Part shown: piece after piece, positions 7,909 to 17,193 of the stretch
Layout: each line of letters opens with the position of its first letter
Numbering within the stretch: the stretch's first letter is position 1
Source of the DNA: Candidatus Heimdallarchaeota archaeon
GTDB taxonomy: Archaea; Asgardarchaeota; Heimdallarchaeia; Heimdallarchaeales; Heimdallarchaeaceae
Length of the DNA: 64,000 nt
Direction of reading: 5' to 3'
NCBI GenBank assembly: GCA_016840095.1
Contig: JAEOSZ010000031.1
Location: forward strand, 1 to 64,000
The notes under the pieces: generated by a model
Databases searched by the model: none
What the model saw: the letters and a program-made list of their open reading frames with translations, nothing else
What the model was told of the DNA's origin: nothing
Position numbers and translations under genes: made by a program

Positions 7909-8787
7909 ATGACAGTTAAAATAATGACTGATAGTGCTGCTGATATTCCTCCTGAAATCGTTAAAAAATATGGTCTGTCTCTAGTTCCAACTGTTATTAG
8001 ATTCGGAGATGAGATTTATTATGAAGGAGTAGATATTGATTTAAAGAAGTATTATGAGAAATTCTTCTCGTCAGAAGAATATCCTCAAACAGCCAACCCA
8101 ACTCTCTATCATCAGTATGAACTATTCGAAAAATTAGGAAAAGAAGCTGATGAGGTGATCAATATAGTTATCTCTTCTGGGATTTCTGGTTCCTATAATA
8201 CTGCAATAAACGCAAGACGAAGATATCAACAAAAAACTACTGATCCAGCTACAATCCACATTTATGATTCAAAACTTGCAACTTTTGGAATAGGGGTTAT
8301 TGCAATAATGGCTGCCGAATTAGCTGAAGATGGTTTAAGTGCTGAGGAAATAATGCTCCAACTTGATGAATATAGAGATAAACTTGAAGTTGGTTTTACT
8401 GTACCTGATTTAAAATATCTGCATAAAGGAGGAAGACTTAGTAGATCGAAATACTGGGTAGCTAAACTTGCAGATATGAAACCTGTAATAGTTTTTGATG
8501 AAGGAAAGATGGAAGTTGCTAAGACTGTTAGAGGTCATGAAAATGCTGTCATTGAATCATTTGAATATGCTTATGAAAAAACTGGAAGACCAGATAGTTT
8601 TAATGCTTATATTATGCATGCAAGGAATTTAGATTCAGCCAATCGTCTGAAGGATTATATTAATGATGTAATTAAGCCTAAGGAGCATAACTTATCAATC
8701 GATGAATTAGGTATGACAATAGTAACTCACACAGGACCAGGATGTATCGGTATCTGTTTGGATACTCACTACAAATTTCTTAAATAA
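7909..8787 (+). CDS. DegV-family fatty-acid-binding protein (2)
   Basis: 292 residues, paralogous to the preceding gene and sharing the TVKIxxDSxAD start. Diagnostic stretches are YPQTANPT, VISSGISGSYNT (the canonical loop), IYDSKLATFGIG, LKYLHKGGRLSRSKYW and THTGPGCIG. It is closer to the DegV consensus than its neighbour. AAGTTTAAAT at about 7867-7876 is a TATA box 26 bases before the expected start site. The HAD hydrolase begins two bases after its stop, so those two genes are co-transcribed. Confidence 0.92.
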   Translation: MTVKIMTDSAADIPPEIVKKYGLSLVPTVIRFGDEIYYEGVDIDLKKYYEKFFSSEEYPQTANPTLYHQYELFEKLGKEADEVINIVISSGISGSYNTAINARRRYQQKTTDPATIHIYDSKLATFGIGVIAIMAAELAEDGLSAEEIMLQLDEYRDKLEVGFTVPDLKYLHKGGRLSRSKYWVAKLADMKPVIVFDEGKMEVAKTVRGHENAVIESFEYAYEKTGRPDSFNAYIMHARNLDSANRLKDYINDVIKPKEHNLSIDELGMTIVTHTGPGCIGICLDTHYKFLK

Positions 8788-8789
8788 CA

Positions 8790-9521
8790 ATGGTAAGAAT
8801 CATGAATTTCGAAGCGTTTCTTTTTGATCTAGATGGAACTTTACTGTACTTTGATCCTGATTTATTTGTTAAAACTTATTTAGGAACTGCAGCTAGATTT
8901 TTCAGTGATTTGATACCAGATTCTGAAACTTTTTACAAAGAATTACTAAGGTCAACAGATGTAATGGAAAACAATGATAATGACGAAAATACTACTCTAG
9001 TTGATTTTATAGAAGACTTTTGTCCAAAATTTGAAGTAGATTGTGAACAGATTTTGGATAGATTTTTAAAATTCTATCATTCAGATTACAAGGTTATCCA
9101 ACCATTAATTTCTGAAATGAAAGGAGCACAAAAATTACTACAAGATTTGAAAAAATATTATCCAGAGAAAAAACTCATTCTTGCAACTAATCCAGTATTT
9201 CCATTTATTGCAGTTAGAAAACGTATGGAATGGGGAGGTGTTCCAGAAAATGTTTTTGATTTAATTACACATGCAGAAAATACCAATTATTGTAAGAACA
9301 ATCAAAAATATTGGTTGGATATAGCTAAAAGAGTATCCATTGATCCCCAAAAAAGCTTAATGATTGGAAATGATGGTTATAGAGATATGGTCGCTAAAAA
9401 ATATGGCTACAAAACCTTTCTTGTCGAAACTGCATTCGAAAATGGGGAAAACATGACTGATGATATTTTACCTGATTTTAGAGGAACTTTACAGGATCTT
9501 TATACACTAATTTTCTCTTAA
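8790..9521 (+). CDS. HAD-superfamily hydrolase
   Basis: 243 residues. HAD motif I is FLFDLDGTLL (nucleophile and general-acid Asp), motif II LATNPVF (a T/N at the phosphate-binding position), and motif IV GNDGYRDM, where a GDS/DxxxD Asp pair would be expected. The cap insert between motif I and II is helical (C1 type). These enzymes are mostly phosphatases. It starts two bases after the DegV gene and is probably co-transcribed; a fatty-acid-linked phosphate substrate is conceivable but unproven. Confidence 0.82.
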   Translation: MVRIMNFEAFLFDLDGTLLYFDPDLFVKTYLGTAARFFSDLIPDSETFYKELLRSTDVMENNDNDENTTLVDFIEDFCPKFEVDCEQILDRFLKFYHSDYKVIQPLISEMKGAQKLLQDLKKYYPEKKLILATNPVFPFIAVRKRMEWGGVPENVFDLITHAENTNYCKNNQKYWLDIAKRVSIDPQKSLMIGNDGYRDMVAKKYGYKTFLVETAFENGENMTDDILPDFRGTLQDLYTLIFS

Positions 9522-9577
9522 TATCTACTTTAAATGGTAATCTATTTAAACGTCTCATCTTCTTTCACTTGAGAAAC

Positions 9578-11296
9578 ATGTCTATTATACCACCAGAAGC
9601 TTCATTCATTTTTGCATATATCGCACTTCTCTATAATGCTGGAGTATCACTCAAGCTAGTTTATAATTCATTATCGAACCCTCTCTATCATAGAAAGGCT
9701 TGGAATTTAACTTCAGGAGGGCTTATTTTAGTAGGAACGGTTTTGTTATTCTTCTGGTTTAATTTTTCACTTTCCGTAAGCTTTGTATGGGGTGGTTTAG
9801 TTGGCAGTTTGCTTCTTTTTGCTAACAATTTGATAGCAACAATCTTAGCTTTCAGGAATTCGATAGAGGTAACTAAATTTGGTAAAGCTAATTACATTTT
9901 CTTTACAGTTCTAGCTTTACAATCGGTTATGTTCTTTCTCAACTTCATTGATGCTCAAACAATTTTCCGTTTACCCGGGTTTCTAGAATGGTTGATGATT
10001 ATTCCAACTGTTGGTTATTCTGCATTCCAAGCATTTCTCTATGGACCTGTAGGTTATTTCTATCCTGCACTTATCTTAATTCCACTTGTAGCTCCAATTA
10101 AATTTATTAATTATCCAGAACCTGAACCAGAGCCAAAGAAAAAACCTTCAAAGAAATCAAAAGAGAGTGTATTCACAGAAGAAATAATAGAAAAACCAGA
10201 AGAAAAGAAACCATCTATGTGGAAATCACTCCTATCTTTCCTAGATAACGGATCAAAAGGAATATTCGCAGTTTTATTTATTCTGTTATTTGTATTTAGT
10301 TTACTGAACATTGGAACATTTACATCATTTAGTGATTTCAAGAGTGCAAAATATAATCCTGTTTATCCTGAAAGAAGTGATTTTGAATTTAGTGTCTCTT
10401 TGAAAACAATCTATCAACAGACTCTTCTTACGGATTATCAAGAACAATTTCAGGAAGAGTTAGCCATGATTACAGAACTAAATGTTTCAACAGTAAGAAT
10501 AGATGTTAAAGCTGAAATTGTTGAAAATAATCTTACTGAACTAGTGGATATCACGAATCAACTACACTCAAATGGTTTTAAGATCATGATGGCAACGTAT
10601 GGATACGGTTTTCCTACTTGGAGTTACCAAATGGTGAACTTAACAGATTTCATAGAAACTATGGAGCAACAGGCTGAAACACTTATTCTGAATTGTACTC
10701 CTGAATATTTACTAATTTATCCCGAACCGTTTGGTTTCTCTTCTGCATTTCTAGATGAAATACCTACTCCAGCTCAATGGGGTTCAACAATAAATGACAC
10801 AGTAACATATCTAAATACCTTAACAAATGATACAGAAATTGGTGTTAATCTTTCTTTCAATGATTTTGAGAAATATCCAAATTATGAAACCACAGTATTT
10901 GAAGAATTAATGGCAAACACTTCTCTTGATTTCCTTGGATTGGACTTCTATATTATACATGGTAGAGATCTTGAACTATCAACGTACCTAAATGGAGTTT
11001 CAACTTCAACTAAGGATATCTGGATTTGTGAATTTGGTGTATCAGCTGTGATGTACGGAGAAAGAATACAAGCAGCAGCTTTAGCAAGATTACTTGAGAT
11101 ATGCACTAATGATGTTTTAGCTGCAGGTAATAATACCCAGATCACTGGATTTCAAGGAACAATAAAGGGACTAAACTACTTCTCATTAATAGATGACTTA
11201 TCAACTGGAAATTCTTTAGGTTTAGTTGGGGAATCTGGTCACAAAAGGCTTTCATACTACAAATATCAAGAGATTATAGCAACGGTTTATGCTTAG
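9578..11296 (+). CDS. Multi-TM protein with extracytoplasmic glycoside-hydrolase-like domain
   Basis: 572 residues. The first ~185 form about five or six TM helices. A charged loop follows (EPEPEPKKK and further Glu/Lys runs, about 190-225), then another TM (about 235-255) and a ~310-residue domain with several NxT/S sequons, so it lies outside the cell. That domain has the strand-helix rhythm of a TIM barrel. YPEPFGF and, ~100 residues later, WICEFGVSA place two Glu residues as acid/base and nucleophile would be in clan GH-A hydrolases. The substrate is unknown; surface glycans are plausible. The ATG at 9578 was chosen because the TATA box (about 9543-9550) would put a TTG at 9569 before the start site. 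Confidence 0.62.
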   Translation: MSIIPPEASFIFAYIALLYNAGVSLKLVYNSLSNPLYHRKAWNLTSGGLILVGTVLLFFWFNFSLSVSFVWGGLVGSLLLFANNLIATILAFRNSIEVTKFGKANYIFFTVLALQSVMFFLNFIDAQTIFRLPGFLEWLMIIPTVGYSAFQAFLYGPVGYFYPALILIPLVAPIKFINYPEPEPEPKKKPSKKSKESVFTEEIIEKPEEKKPSMWKSLLSFLDNGSKGIFAVLFILLFVFSLLNIGTFTSFSDFKSAKYNPVYPERSDFEFSVSLKTIYQQTLLTDYQEQFQEELAMITELNVSTVRIDVKAEIVENNLTELVDITNQLHSNGFKIMMATYGYGFPTWSYQMVNLTDFIETMEQQAETLILNCTPEYLLIYPEPFGFSSAFLDEIPTPAQWGSTINDTVTYLNTLTNDTEIGVNLSFNDFEKYPNYETTVFEELMANTSLDFLGLDFYIIHGRDLELSTYLNGVSTSTKDIWICEFGVSAVMYGERIQAAALARLLEICTNDVLAAGNNTQITGFQGTIKGLNYFSLIDDLSTGNSLGLVGESGHKRLSYYKYQEIIATVYA

Positions 11297-11306
11297 AAGT
11301 AATGAA

Positions 11307-11375
11307 GAATCACCTCAGTCCGCCCATCAGCGATCACAATGTATCACACGACCGTTGTTTCCTCATTGATGATTC
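11307..11375 (-). ncRNA. C/D box sRNA, D guide predicted to target 16S C1402
   Basis: A GC-rich island between two convergent genes. On the minus strand the order is: stem GAATCATC (11375-11368); box C ATGAGGA (11366-11360, consensus RTGATGA); 12-nt guide (11359-11348); box D' GTGA (11347-11344); 6-nt spacer; box C' GTGATCG (11337-11331); 12-nt guide CTGATGGGCGGA (11330-11319); box D CTGA (11318-11315); and GGTGATTC (11314-11307), which pairs with the 5' stem over 8 bp including one G-U. This is the symmetric archaeal methylation-guide layout. The D guide pairs over ten bases with the universal 16S segment CCGCCCGUCA, and the fifth base before box D faces C1402 (E. coli numbering). A TATA box lies at 11400-11407. 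Confidence 0.78.
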
Positions 11376-11399
11376 CTCAAAAGAAAATAACTAGTTTCA

Positions 11400-11407
11400 G
11401 TTTAAAG
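11400..11407 (-). promoter_or_regulatory. TATA box of the C/D box sRNA
   Basis: CTTTAAAC on the minus strand is centred about 28 bases upstream of the 5' terminal stem at 11375, which predicts a start site at about 11377 and independent transcription of the sRNA. Confidence 0.55.
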
Positions 11408-11421
11408 GTTTCGATGACTAA

Positions 11422-12648
11422 CTATATTGTCATTGCTTGTGCCATTGAGATATAACCTTCAACTTCACTTTTTGCAGTTCTTACGAATTCCAATAGTTGT
11501 TCTAAATTCCCTTCAGAAGCACTCATGTGAGTCTCTTCAAGTCTTTTCATTGCTTCTTCAAATTTAGCTAGAGCCTCTTTGAATTTCTCCTGATCAAATA
11601 ATGCAATTCCTTCTGTTTCAGATGCAAGTGCTTCATAAAATGAACGTTGAGCAGTCATGTTTTTGATTAGTGATTCACTCTTAATACTGGAAAGTAATCC
11701 TAAAGCAATATCTACTGATTCAACTGCTGCTTTAAACTTAGTACTTGCATCTATTGGATTATCTCTTCTTTTATAGAGTTCATTTGCTTCCGATTCAAGT
11801 TGACTCGCTTGAGTAATTCTAGATAGAGCTAAGTATAATCGCTGTTCCATAAAATTTGCACATATAACACTTGCTCGTGCATAATATCTTGAAGCTATTG
11901 CAAATAGTCTTAGGGCTTCATTGAAATTACTTATGGCAATATTTTGAGATCCTTGATCCCAAAACCATTCAGCTCTGCCTACAATATGTAACTTAGTTAT
12001 TTCATCAACCTTGTTTTGCAAATCTTCCATTTCATCATCCAAAGATTTAAACAGAAAATTCGCCTTCATCAATTCAGTTCTTGCATTTAAAAGATGTTTC
12101 TTAGACATTCTAGTGTTATCTGTTCTAGATTCTGATAACTTCAATTCATGAACATACTTGGCATAACTGATTCTAGCTTTTGAAACACTTAAATCAATTA
12201 TATTTTCATCATGTTTTCGATTTTCAGCAAATTCCTCAAAGAATCCAATTGCTTCTTTTGCTGCTTGGATTTGTTTTTCAGTTTCGCTTTCGAGATATGA
12301 TGAACAGATTCTAAACATTCCTTCAGAATAATTAATCCATTTGACCATTTCGTTGAAAATCTTATCTCCTTCTCTCCCTCTTGAAGCTCTAGCTCTTACA
12401 AGCAATTTCAAAGCTTCCTCATAATTCTTCTGAGCATCTTCTTTTTTATCCTTTCCGAACACTTCATCTCCTTTGACAACATAGAGCATTCCCGCATAGA
12501 AGTACGATAAAACTTTGAATGCAACGTTATCATCTCCAGCTTTCTTAAATTCATTATAGAGGTCGGAATATCCATTGTAAGATGATTTTAGATTGGAGTA
12601 GATAGGTTCATAATGTAGGAATTGAAATTCGAGACTCTTTGAACTCAA
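11422..12648 (-). CDS. TPR-like all-helical protein
   Basis: 408 residues, almost entirely helical, with repeated helix pairs such as AQKNYEEALKLLVRA, ISNFNEALRLFAIASRYY and FKEALAKFEEAMKRLEE, each carrying the small/aromatic spacing of TPR-like repeats. It is probably a cytoplasmic scaffold. No enzyme motif was seen. It starts with TTG at 12648; the next in-frame Met is about 50 residues further in, after repeat-like sequence, so the TTG start is preferred. Similar TPR-rich orphans are common in Asgard genomes (general knowledge). Its 3' end lies 46 bases upstream of the C/D box sRNA on the same strand. Confidence 0.65.
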   Translation of the reverse strand: MSSKSLEFQFLHYEPIYSNLKSSYNGYSDLYNEFKKAGDDNVAFKVLSYFYAGMLYVVKGDEVFGKDKKEDAQKNYEEALKLLVRARASRGREGDKIFNEMVKWINYSEGMFRICSSYLESETEKQIQAAKEAIGFFEEFAENRKHDENIIDLSVSKARISYAKYVHELKLSESRTDNTRMSKKHLLNARTELMKANFLFKSLDDEMEDLQNKVDEITKLHIVGRAEWFWDQGSQNIAISNFNEALRLFAIASRYYARASVICANFMEQRLYLALSRITQASQLESEANELYKRRDNPIDASTKFKAAVESVDIALGLLSSIKSESLIKNMTAQRSFYEALASETEGIALFDQEKFKEALAKFEEAMKRLEETHMSASEGNLEQLLEFVRTAKSEVEGYISMAQAMTI

Positions 12649-12758
12649 ATAAACACCAAAATAATATTAAAAAACAAAAATAAAAGATTAACTATAGTTT
12701 TGTTCATGCAAAAAGAAATAAAAACAACAAATGAAAAGAAAACCTAACTTCCCCTGTG

Positions 12759-13427
12759 ATGAGTATGACACACCACTTACCTTTAATTGTCTTTGACATG
12801 GATGGAACAGTTATTCAATCTAACATAGATTACTTCGGTATTAGGCAAAAAATGTGGGATATCTTGAAAGAAACTGTTTCAGAGGATGCCTACAAAGATA
12901 TTGTAGGATCTCCTAAGTCAATTATTGAACTTGTTAGTCTAATAGATTTGAATGACACAACAAATACAAAGGAAATGCTAGCTTGGGAAATAATAGAAAG
13001 AAGTGAAAGAGAAGGATATGAGGAGGCAACAGTTGAGAAAGATGTTTATGAGACTCTTGATTTTCTAAAGAACAAGAGCTATACTTTAATCATTTACACA
13101 AATAATTCTAGAAAATTAACTGATTTTGGACTAGAAAAGTATGGTCTCATAGAATATTTTGATTTTGTTCTAACTAGGGATGAAGTTTTGAACCCCAAAC
13201 CTCATCCTGAAGGATTGGAAGTAATTATGGAGAAATATTTGACTCCAAATACAGAAGTTATATTCATAGGAGATAGCTGGATCGATGCTGAAACAGCTGT
13301 AAGTGCAAGAGTTAAATTTGTATATTTTGGCTCAGAAGGTGCTCCTGGGACAAGGAGAAAGGTAATAGAACCAGATTTTACCATAGAGAATATGAAAGAT
13401 TTAATTCCGATTATTCAGAGTCTATGA
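12759..13427 (+). CDS. HAD-superfamily phosphatase (phosphoglycolate-phosphatase-like)
   Basis: 222 residues. Motif I is VFDMDGTVIQSN, motif II IIYTNNS, motif III NPKPHPEGL (Lys) and motif IV IFIGDSWIDAETA. The four-helix cap (about residues 20-85) is C1 type, as in phosphoglycolate phosphatase and beta-phosphoglucomutase. All catalytic residues are present, so it should be active; the substrate cannot be read from the sequence. The ATG at 12759 directly follows an in-frame GTG at 12756, so either could initiate. Confidence 0.85.
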   Translation: MSMTHHLPLIVFDMDGTVIQSNIDYFGIRQKMWDILKETVSEDAYKDIVGSPKSIIELVSLIDLNDTTNTKEMLAWEIIERSEREGYEEATVEKDVYETLDFLKNKSYTLIIYTNNSRKLTDFGLEKYGLIEYFDFVLTRDEVLNPKPHPEGLEVIMEKYLTPNTEVIFIGDSWIDAETAVSARVKFVYFGSEGAPGTRRKVIEPDFTIENMKDLIPIIQSL

Positions 13428-13490
13428 TTATACTTTTTAAATTTCTGCGAAAGAAATATATTCTCCCAATCAGAGTCTTAAGTGACTCAT

Positions 13491-15218
13491 ATGAAAATGA
13501 AAAAAATACTATTTATATCTATTATTCTTCTCTTTTTATCATCAATTTCTACTGTATCGATAACCTATGCGGTTGAAGAGACTACAGTAATTCCTGAAAT
13601 TGATGAAATTAACACAGTTAGTAGAGTAATAGTTTTCAGTATAGATGCATTTAGATATGATTACCTATCTAGAACAGGAGATGCTCCAACTTTTGAATGG
13701 TTTAAAACTGAAGGAACCGTAGCTTCAAGCTGTCAACCTTCGAACCCAACTATAACTGCTGTAAATCATGTGTCAATGATAACAGGAAACCATCCAGACA
13801 AACATGGAATAATGGGGAATACATTTTTCGATTGGGATGATACAAAAACCTATTCATTATTTGATGATCCCTATGATCCCTATAGAGATACAAATACTGG
13901 GCTTCATCTTCTAAAAACTAAGCCTTCAATAATTCATGCTGAGGAACTAGGTGTTAAAACAGCTGCTTTTGGATGGCCTTATGTTGATTACGGAACAGAG
14001 TACTTGGGTTCAGCTCCAACTTATGTTTGGGATTATGATTGGTTTCAATCAAATAGCCTATATAGTGATTATGGAATATCAAATAAATTGGCTGATACCC
14101 TAATAGACGATCCTTCTATTAAATTAGCTTTTGCCAGATTACCTGGAGTTGATTGGCCTGGACATTATGATGGAGTTAACTCACCAGAACTTCAGGATGC
14201 TATAGATACTTCTCTAGATCCAGCTTTTCGAAATTTCTTTGAAAGACTTGAGGCATCTGGTTTATTAGAAGAAACCATCGTTATTTTAACTTCTGACCAT
14301 GGAATGGCAACAGTAACAGATAGCAATTATTTCTTAGAAGACAAATCCTTTTTCCAAGATGCAGAAACAGCAACAGGGCTTACAGCTTACTTAGCTCATG
14401 ATGCACCTATAGAATATATCTATTTTCTAGGAGAAACAAATGAAACTAAGGCTGAGGTATTTGCCTCTTATTTAGAAGGTCAACCAGGAATACAAGCAGT
14501 ATATGTTAATGAAGAAAATAATGACATAGACTTACACAACGCTCCACGAGGAATTAATATCTCTGTATGGCTACAACCAGGAAGATCAAGGAATTTTGGT
14601 ACACAGTTTGTAGGAATGCATGGATATCTGAATACCAATCCTTCAATGGATGCATTTTTCATGATTGCAGGTCCTGGAATAGAGGAAGGTAAAACTATTG
14701 GAGAGATTGACATAATAGATATTGCACCAACTGCTCTGAACTTTATAGGACTCGCAGCTGGATTCGAAACTGAGGGAACTATACTGACTTCTGTTATGGG
14801 AACTAGAACAACTGCATTTACTTATCCTGATATGTATGCACCAGACATTCAATCAGTTGTATTGAATCCTACTGAACCTAGACAAGGTGTTGCTACAGAG
14901 ATAACTGTAAACAACTATGACTCTTTTACAGCAGTTCAGTCAACAGAAGTTGAGATTTCAATAGATAATGGTACTGTTACAACTGTGAATTTACAACCTA
15001 TTCCTCTTACAAACAATTACGAAGGTACTTTAGGAAATTTTGAGAAAGATCAAGTAGTATCTCTCAATATAACAATAGAAGATGGAGGAGGAAATCTAGC
15101 TTTCAAAGATGATATTAGTTTTATAGTAGAACCTAAGAAAGCGAGTTTCAGTATGATATCATTACTTGCATCTATTTTGGTTATACCGTTTATTTATAGA
15201 CGAAAGAGAAACAGATAG
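13491..15218 (+). CDS. Exported ENPP/alkaline-phosphatase-superfamily phosphodiesterase
   Basis: 575 residues. The signal peptide is about residues 1-27. The type I phosphodiesterase domain (about 45-430) has metal-site blocks FSIDAFRYDYL, PSNPTITAVNHVSMITGNHP (nucleophile Thr), PGVDWPGHYDG, LTSDHGMATV and GMHGYLNTNPSM, matching nucleotide pyrophosphatase/phosphodiesterases. A ~100-residue Ig-like domain follows (about 445-545), then a C-terminal TM and the basic end YRRKRNR, which anchors it and resembles a surface-sorting tail. It acts outside the cell on phosphodiesters, perhaps nucleotides or glycerophosphodiesters. The ATG at 13491 fits the TATA box at about 13454-13463; a GTG at 13482 is too close to it. 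Confidence 0.86.
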   Translation: MKMKKILFISIILLFLSSISTVSITYAVEETTVIPEIDEINTVSRVIVFSIDAFRYDYLSRTGDAPTFEWFKTEGTVASSCQPSNPTITAVNHVSMITGNHPDKHGIMGNTFFDWDDTKTYSLFDDPYDPYRDTNTGLHLLKTKPSIIHAEELGVKTAAFGWPYVDYGTEYLGSAPTYVWDYDWFQSNSLYSDYGISNKLADTLIDDPSIKLAFARLPGVDWPGHYDGVNSPELQDAIDTSLDPAFRNFFERLEASGLLEETIVILTSDHGMATVTDSNYFLEDKSFFQDAETATGLTAYLAHDAPIEYIYFLGETNETKAEVFASYLEGQPGIQAVYVNEENNDIDLHNAPRGINISVWLQPGRSRNFGTQFVGMHGYLNTNPSMDAFFMIAGPGIEEGKTIGEIDIIDIAPTALNFIGLAAGFETEGTILTSVMGTRTTAFTYPDMYAPDIQSVVLNPTEPRQGVATEITVNNYDSFTAVQSTEVEISIDNGTVTTVNLQPIPLTNNYEGTLGNFEKDQVVSLNITIEDGGGNLAFKDDISFIVEPKKASFSMISLLASILVIPFIYRRKRNR

Positions 15219-15291
15219 TTTCTCTCCTACTATTTTTTTCTTTGAAAATGAAAGCAATATATACTAGTATGTTCACCTTTGTCTTGATACT

Positions 15292-17085
15292 ATGAAGTTC
15301 AGGATAATTTTCAGGGGAATGCTAACACTAGCTTTCCTTTGGGGTTTAGTTTATGCTGTAGTGATTGGAGCAATGTTAATAGCCGTCTATGTTGGAGGTG
15401 CTACTCTAGTATCTGAAACATTCTCGATAATTGTTTTTCCAATTCTAATAGCAGTAGGAATAGTCATTTTACAATTCTTAATCTCACCATGGCTTCTTGA
15501 TTTAAATTTCAGATGGTTACATAAGATGAGCTGGATTGATCCAATGCAATTACCACCTCATTTAGCACAGTTAATCTCTGATCAAAGTCAATTACATGGA
15601 ATCTCAATTAAGAAAGTTGGAATGATTCACGATCAAATGCCAACTGCATTAACATACGGTCGATTCAAGAAAAATGCTCGGATAGTTATATCTGATGGAA
15701 TACTGAATTTATTAACTCCTGAAGAACAAATTGGAGTTGTAAGCCATGAAATAGGTCACATTGTTCACAGGGATTTTCTATTCATGACTATAGCAGCAGC
15801 TGTACCTATGATTCTCTACACTTTCTACATCTTCTCAAGAGGATTTATGAGATCTGGAGCATTGTCTGGAGGTAGTGATAACAAAGGAGCCGCAGCTATT
15901 GCAGCAGCTGCAGTTGTAACAATGGTTGTCTCTTATATATTCTACATAGTAAGTCAATTTCTGGTAATGTTTCTTAGTAGAGTTAGGGAGTATTATGCCG
16001 ACAGATTCGCAGGAGAAGAAACAAAAAATCCTGCTAGTTTATCCAGAGCACTTGTTAAGATAGCTTATGGAATGGTTCAATCACAAGCTCAATATGCTCA
16101 AACTATGAATAACAAAGATGCTGATAGAAGAGTAAGAACAAGAGCTTACAACAGATTTGGTTTTACTAATGCTACAAGATCATTGAACATCTTTGATATA
16201 AACGCTGCAAGAGGTTTAGTGATGACTGCTTATGCTCAATCACAAGTTGGAGACATTGATCCAGATATGGTTGTAAAAGCCGCTGCATGGGATCTGGAAA
16301 ATCCTTGGGGTGGTTTCTTAGAACTCCAATCTACTCACCCTTTAGCTGCTAAAAGACTATTAGCTCTTGATGATTTAGCTGAAGAAATGAATATGAAACG
16401 AGCTTTTCCAGCTTTAGGTGAAGATCAAATCAAGGAATCTCTATGGGGTGAGTTTTTAGTAGATCTTTTCCTATTATATGCTGTTCCTTTCTTGGTTATC
16501 GCTCTACCAGCAACAATTGGTCTTCTCTACGGATTTGCTCTACCAGCTTATAATTCGATATGGATGTGGATAGGTGTAGGTTCAGGATTTGGTCTTGCAG
16601 GTCTTCTTTGGATTTGGAGAACAAGAATTAGATATCCTAAAATCGATCAAGATTTACCGCAGATACTGATAATGAATGCAGTAACCGATGTTTCAGATGA
16701 TGGATATGCAGAAGCATCACCATTCAGGGGTAAACCCATTCGACTACAAGGAACAATTATAGGTAGAGGACAACCGGGATATTACTTCAGTGAAGATGTA
16801 GTTTTACAGGATCCTTCAGGTATAATCACTTTGGATTATCATCCTGCAATAGGAATTTTCCGATTCTTTACAGCTTTGTTCAAAGTTCCTAGAATGGTTG
16901 GCACTCAAGTAACCATAGAAGGATGGTATAAACGAACTCCAAGACCAATGGTAATGATCAAGAGGTTATACACTCTTGATGGTAGAGACAAAATGGGATC
17001 TAATAGAGATATTTTCAGTTGGATCATGGTTGTGTTACTATTTGTAGCAGCTTTAGTATGTATATTCTACGGAATTCCAATCTAA
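15292..17085 (+). CDS. HtpX-like M48 membrane metalloprotease with C-terminal extension
   Basis: 597 residues. Two TMs (about 8-35 and 45-68) precede the M48 catalytic domain with SHEIGHIVHRD (HExxH zinc site) and REYYADRFAG, which supplies the third ligand Glu. Two more TMs lie around the active site, as in HtpX. HtpX enzymes degrade damaged membrane proteins. Unlike HtpX (~290 residues), this protein continues with two further TMs (about 390-440), a ~95-residue beta domain (RLQGTIIGRGQPGYYFSED onward, OB-fold-like) and a final TM. TATA AATATATACTAG at about 15257-15266 fits a leaderless ATG. Confidence 0.87.
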   Translation: MKFRIIFRGMLTLAFLWGLVYAVVIGAMLIAVYVGGATLVSETFSIIVFPILIAVGIVILQFLISPWLLDLNFRWLHKMSWIDPMQLPPHLAQLISDQSQLHGISIKKVGMIHDQMPTALTYGRFKKNARIVISDGILNLLTPEEQIGVVSHEIGHIVHRDFLFMTIAAAVPMILYTFYIFSRGFMRSGALSGGSDNKGAAAIAAAAVVTMVVSYIFYIVSQFLVMFLSRVREYYADRFAGEETKNPASLSRALVKIAYGMVQSQAQYAQTMNNKDADRRVRTRAYNRFGFTNATRSLNIFDINAARGLVMTAYAQSQVGDIDPDMVVKAAAWDLENPWGGFLELQSTHPLAAKRLLALDDLAEEMNMKRAFPALGEDQIKESLWGEFLVDLFLLYAVPFLVIALPATIGLLYGFALPAYNSIWMWIGVGSGFGLAGLLWIWRTRIRYPKIDQDLPQILIMNAVTDVSDDGYAEASPFRGKPIRLQGTIIGRGQPGYYFSEDVVLQDPSGIITLDYHPAIGIFRFFTALFKVPRMVGTQVTIEGWYKRTPRPMVMIKRLYTLDGRDKMGSNRDIFSWIMVVLLFVAALVCIFYGIPI

Positions 17086-17193
17086 TAACTGGAAAACTAA
17101 TCTCTTCTTTTTTTCTTTTCTTTTCAATAAAGTGAATAAAGCGTCAAGGTTATAAATACAGAATTGAAGTAGTTTTCAATTCTGGTGAAATTA

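Noticed and set aside
10111..10341. Minus-strand ORF with a Gly/Ser run (GSGSGSG)
   Set aside because: It is antisense to the Pro/Glu repeat of the glycoside-hydrolase-like gene.
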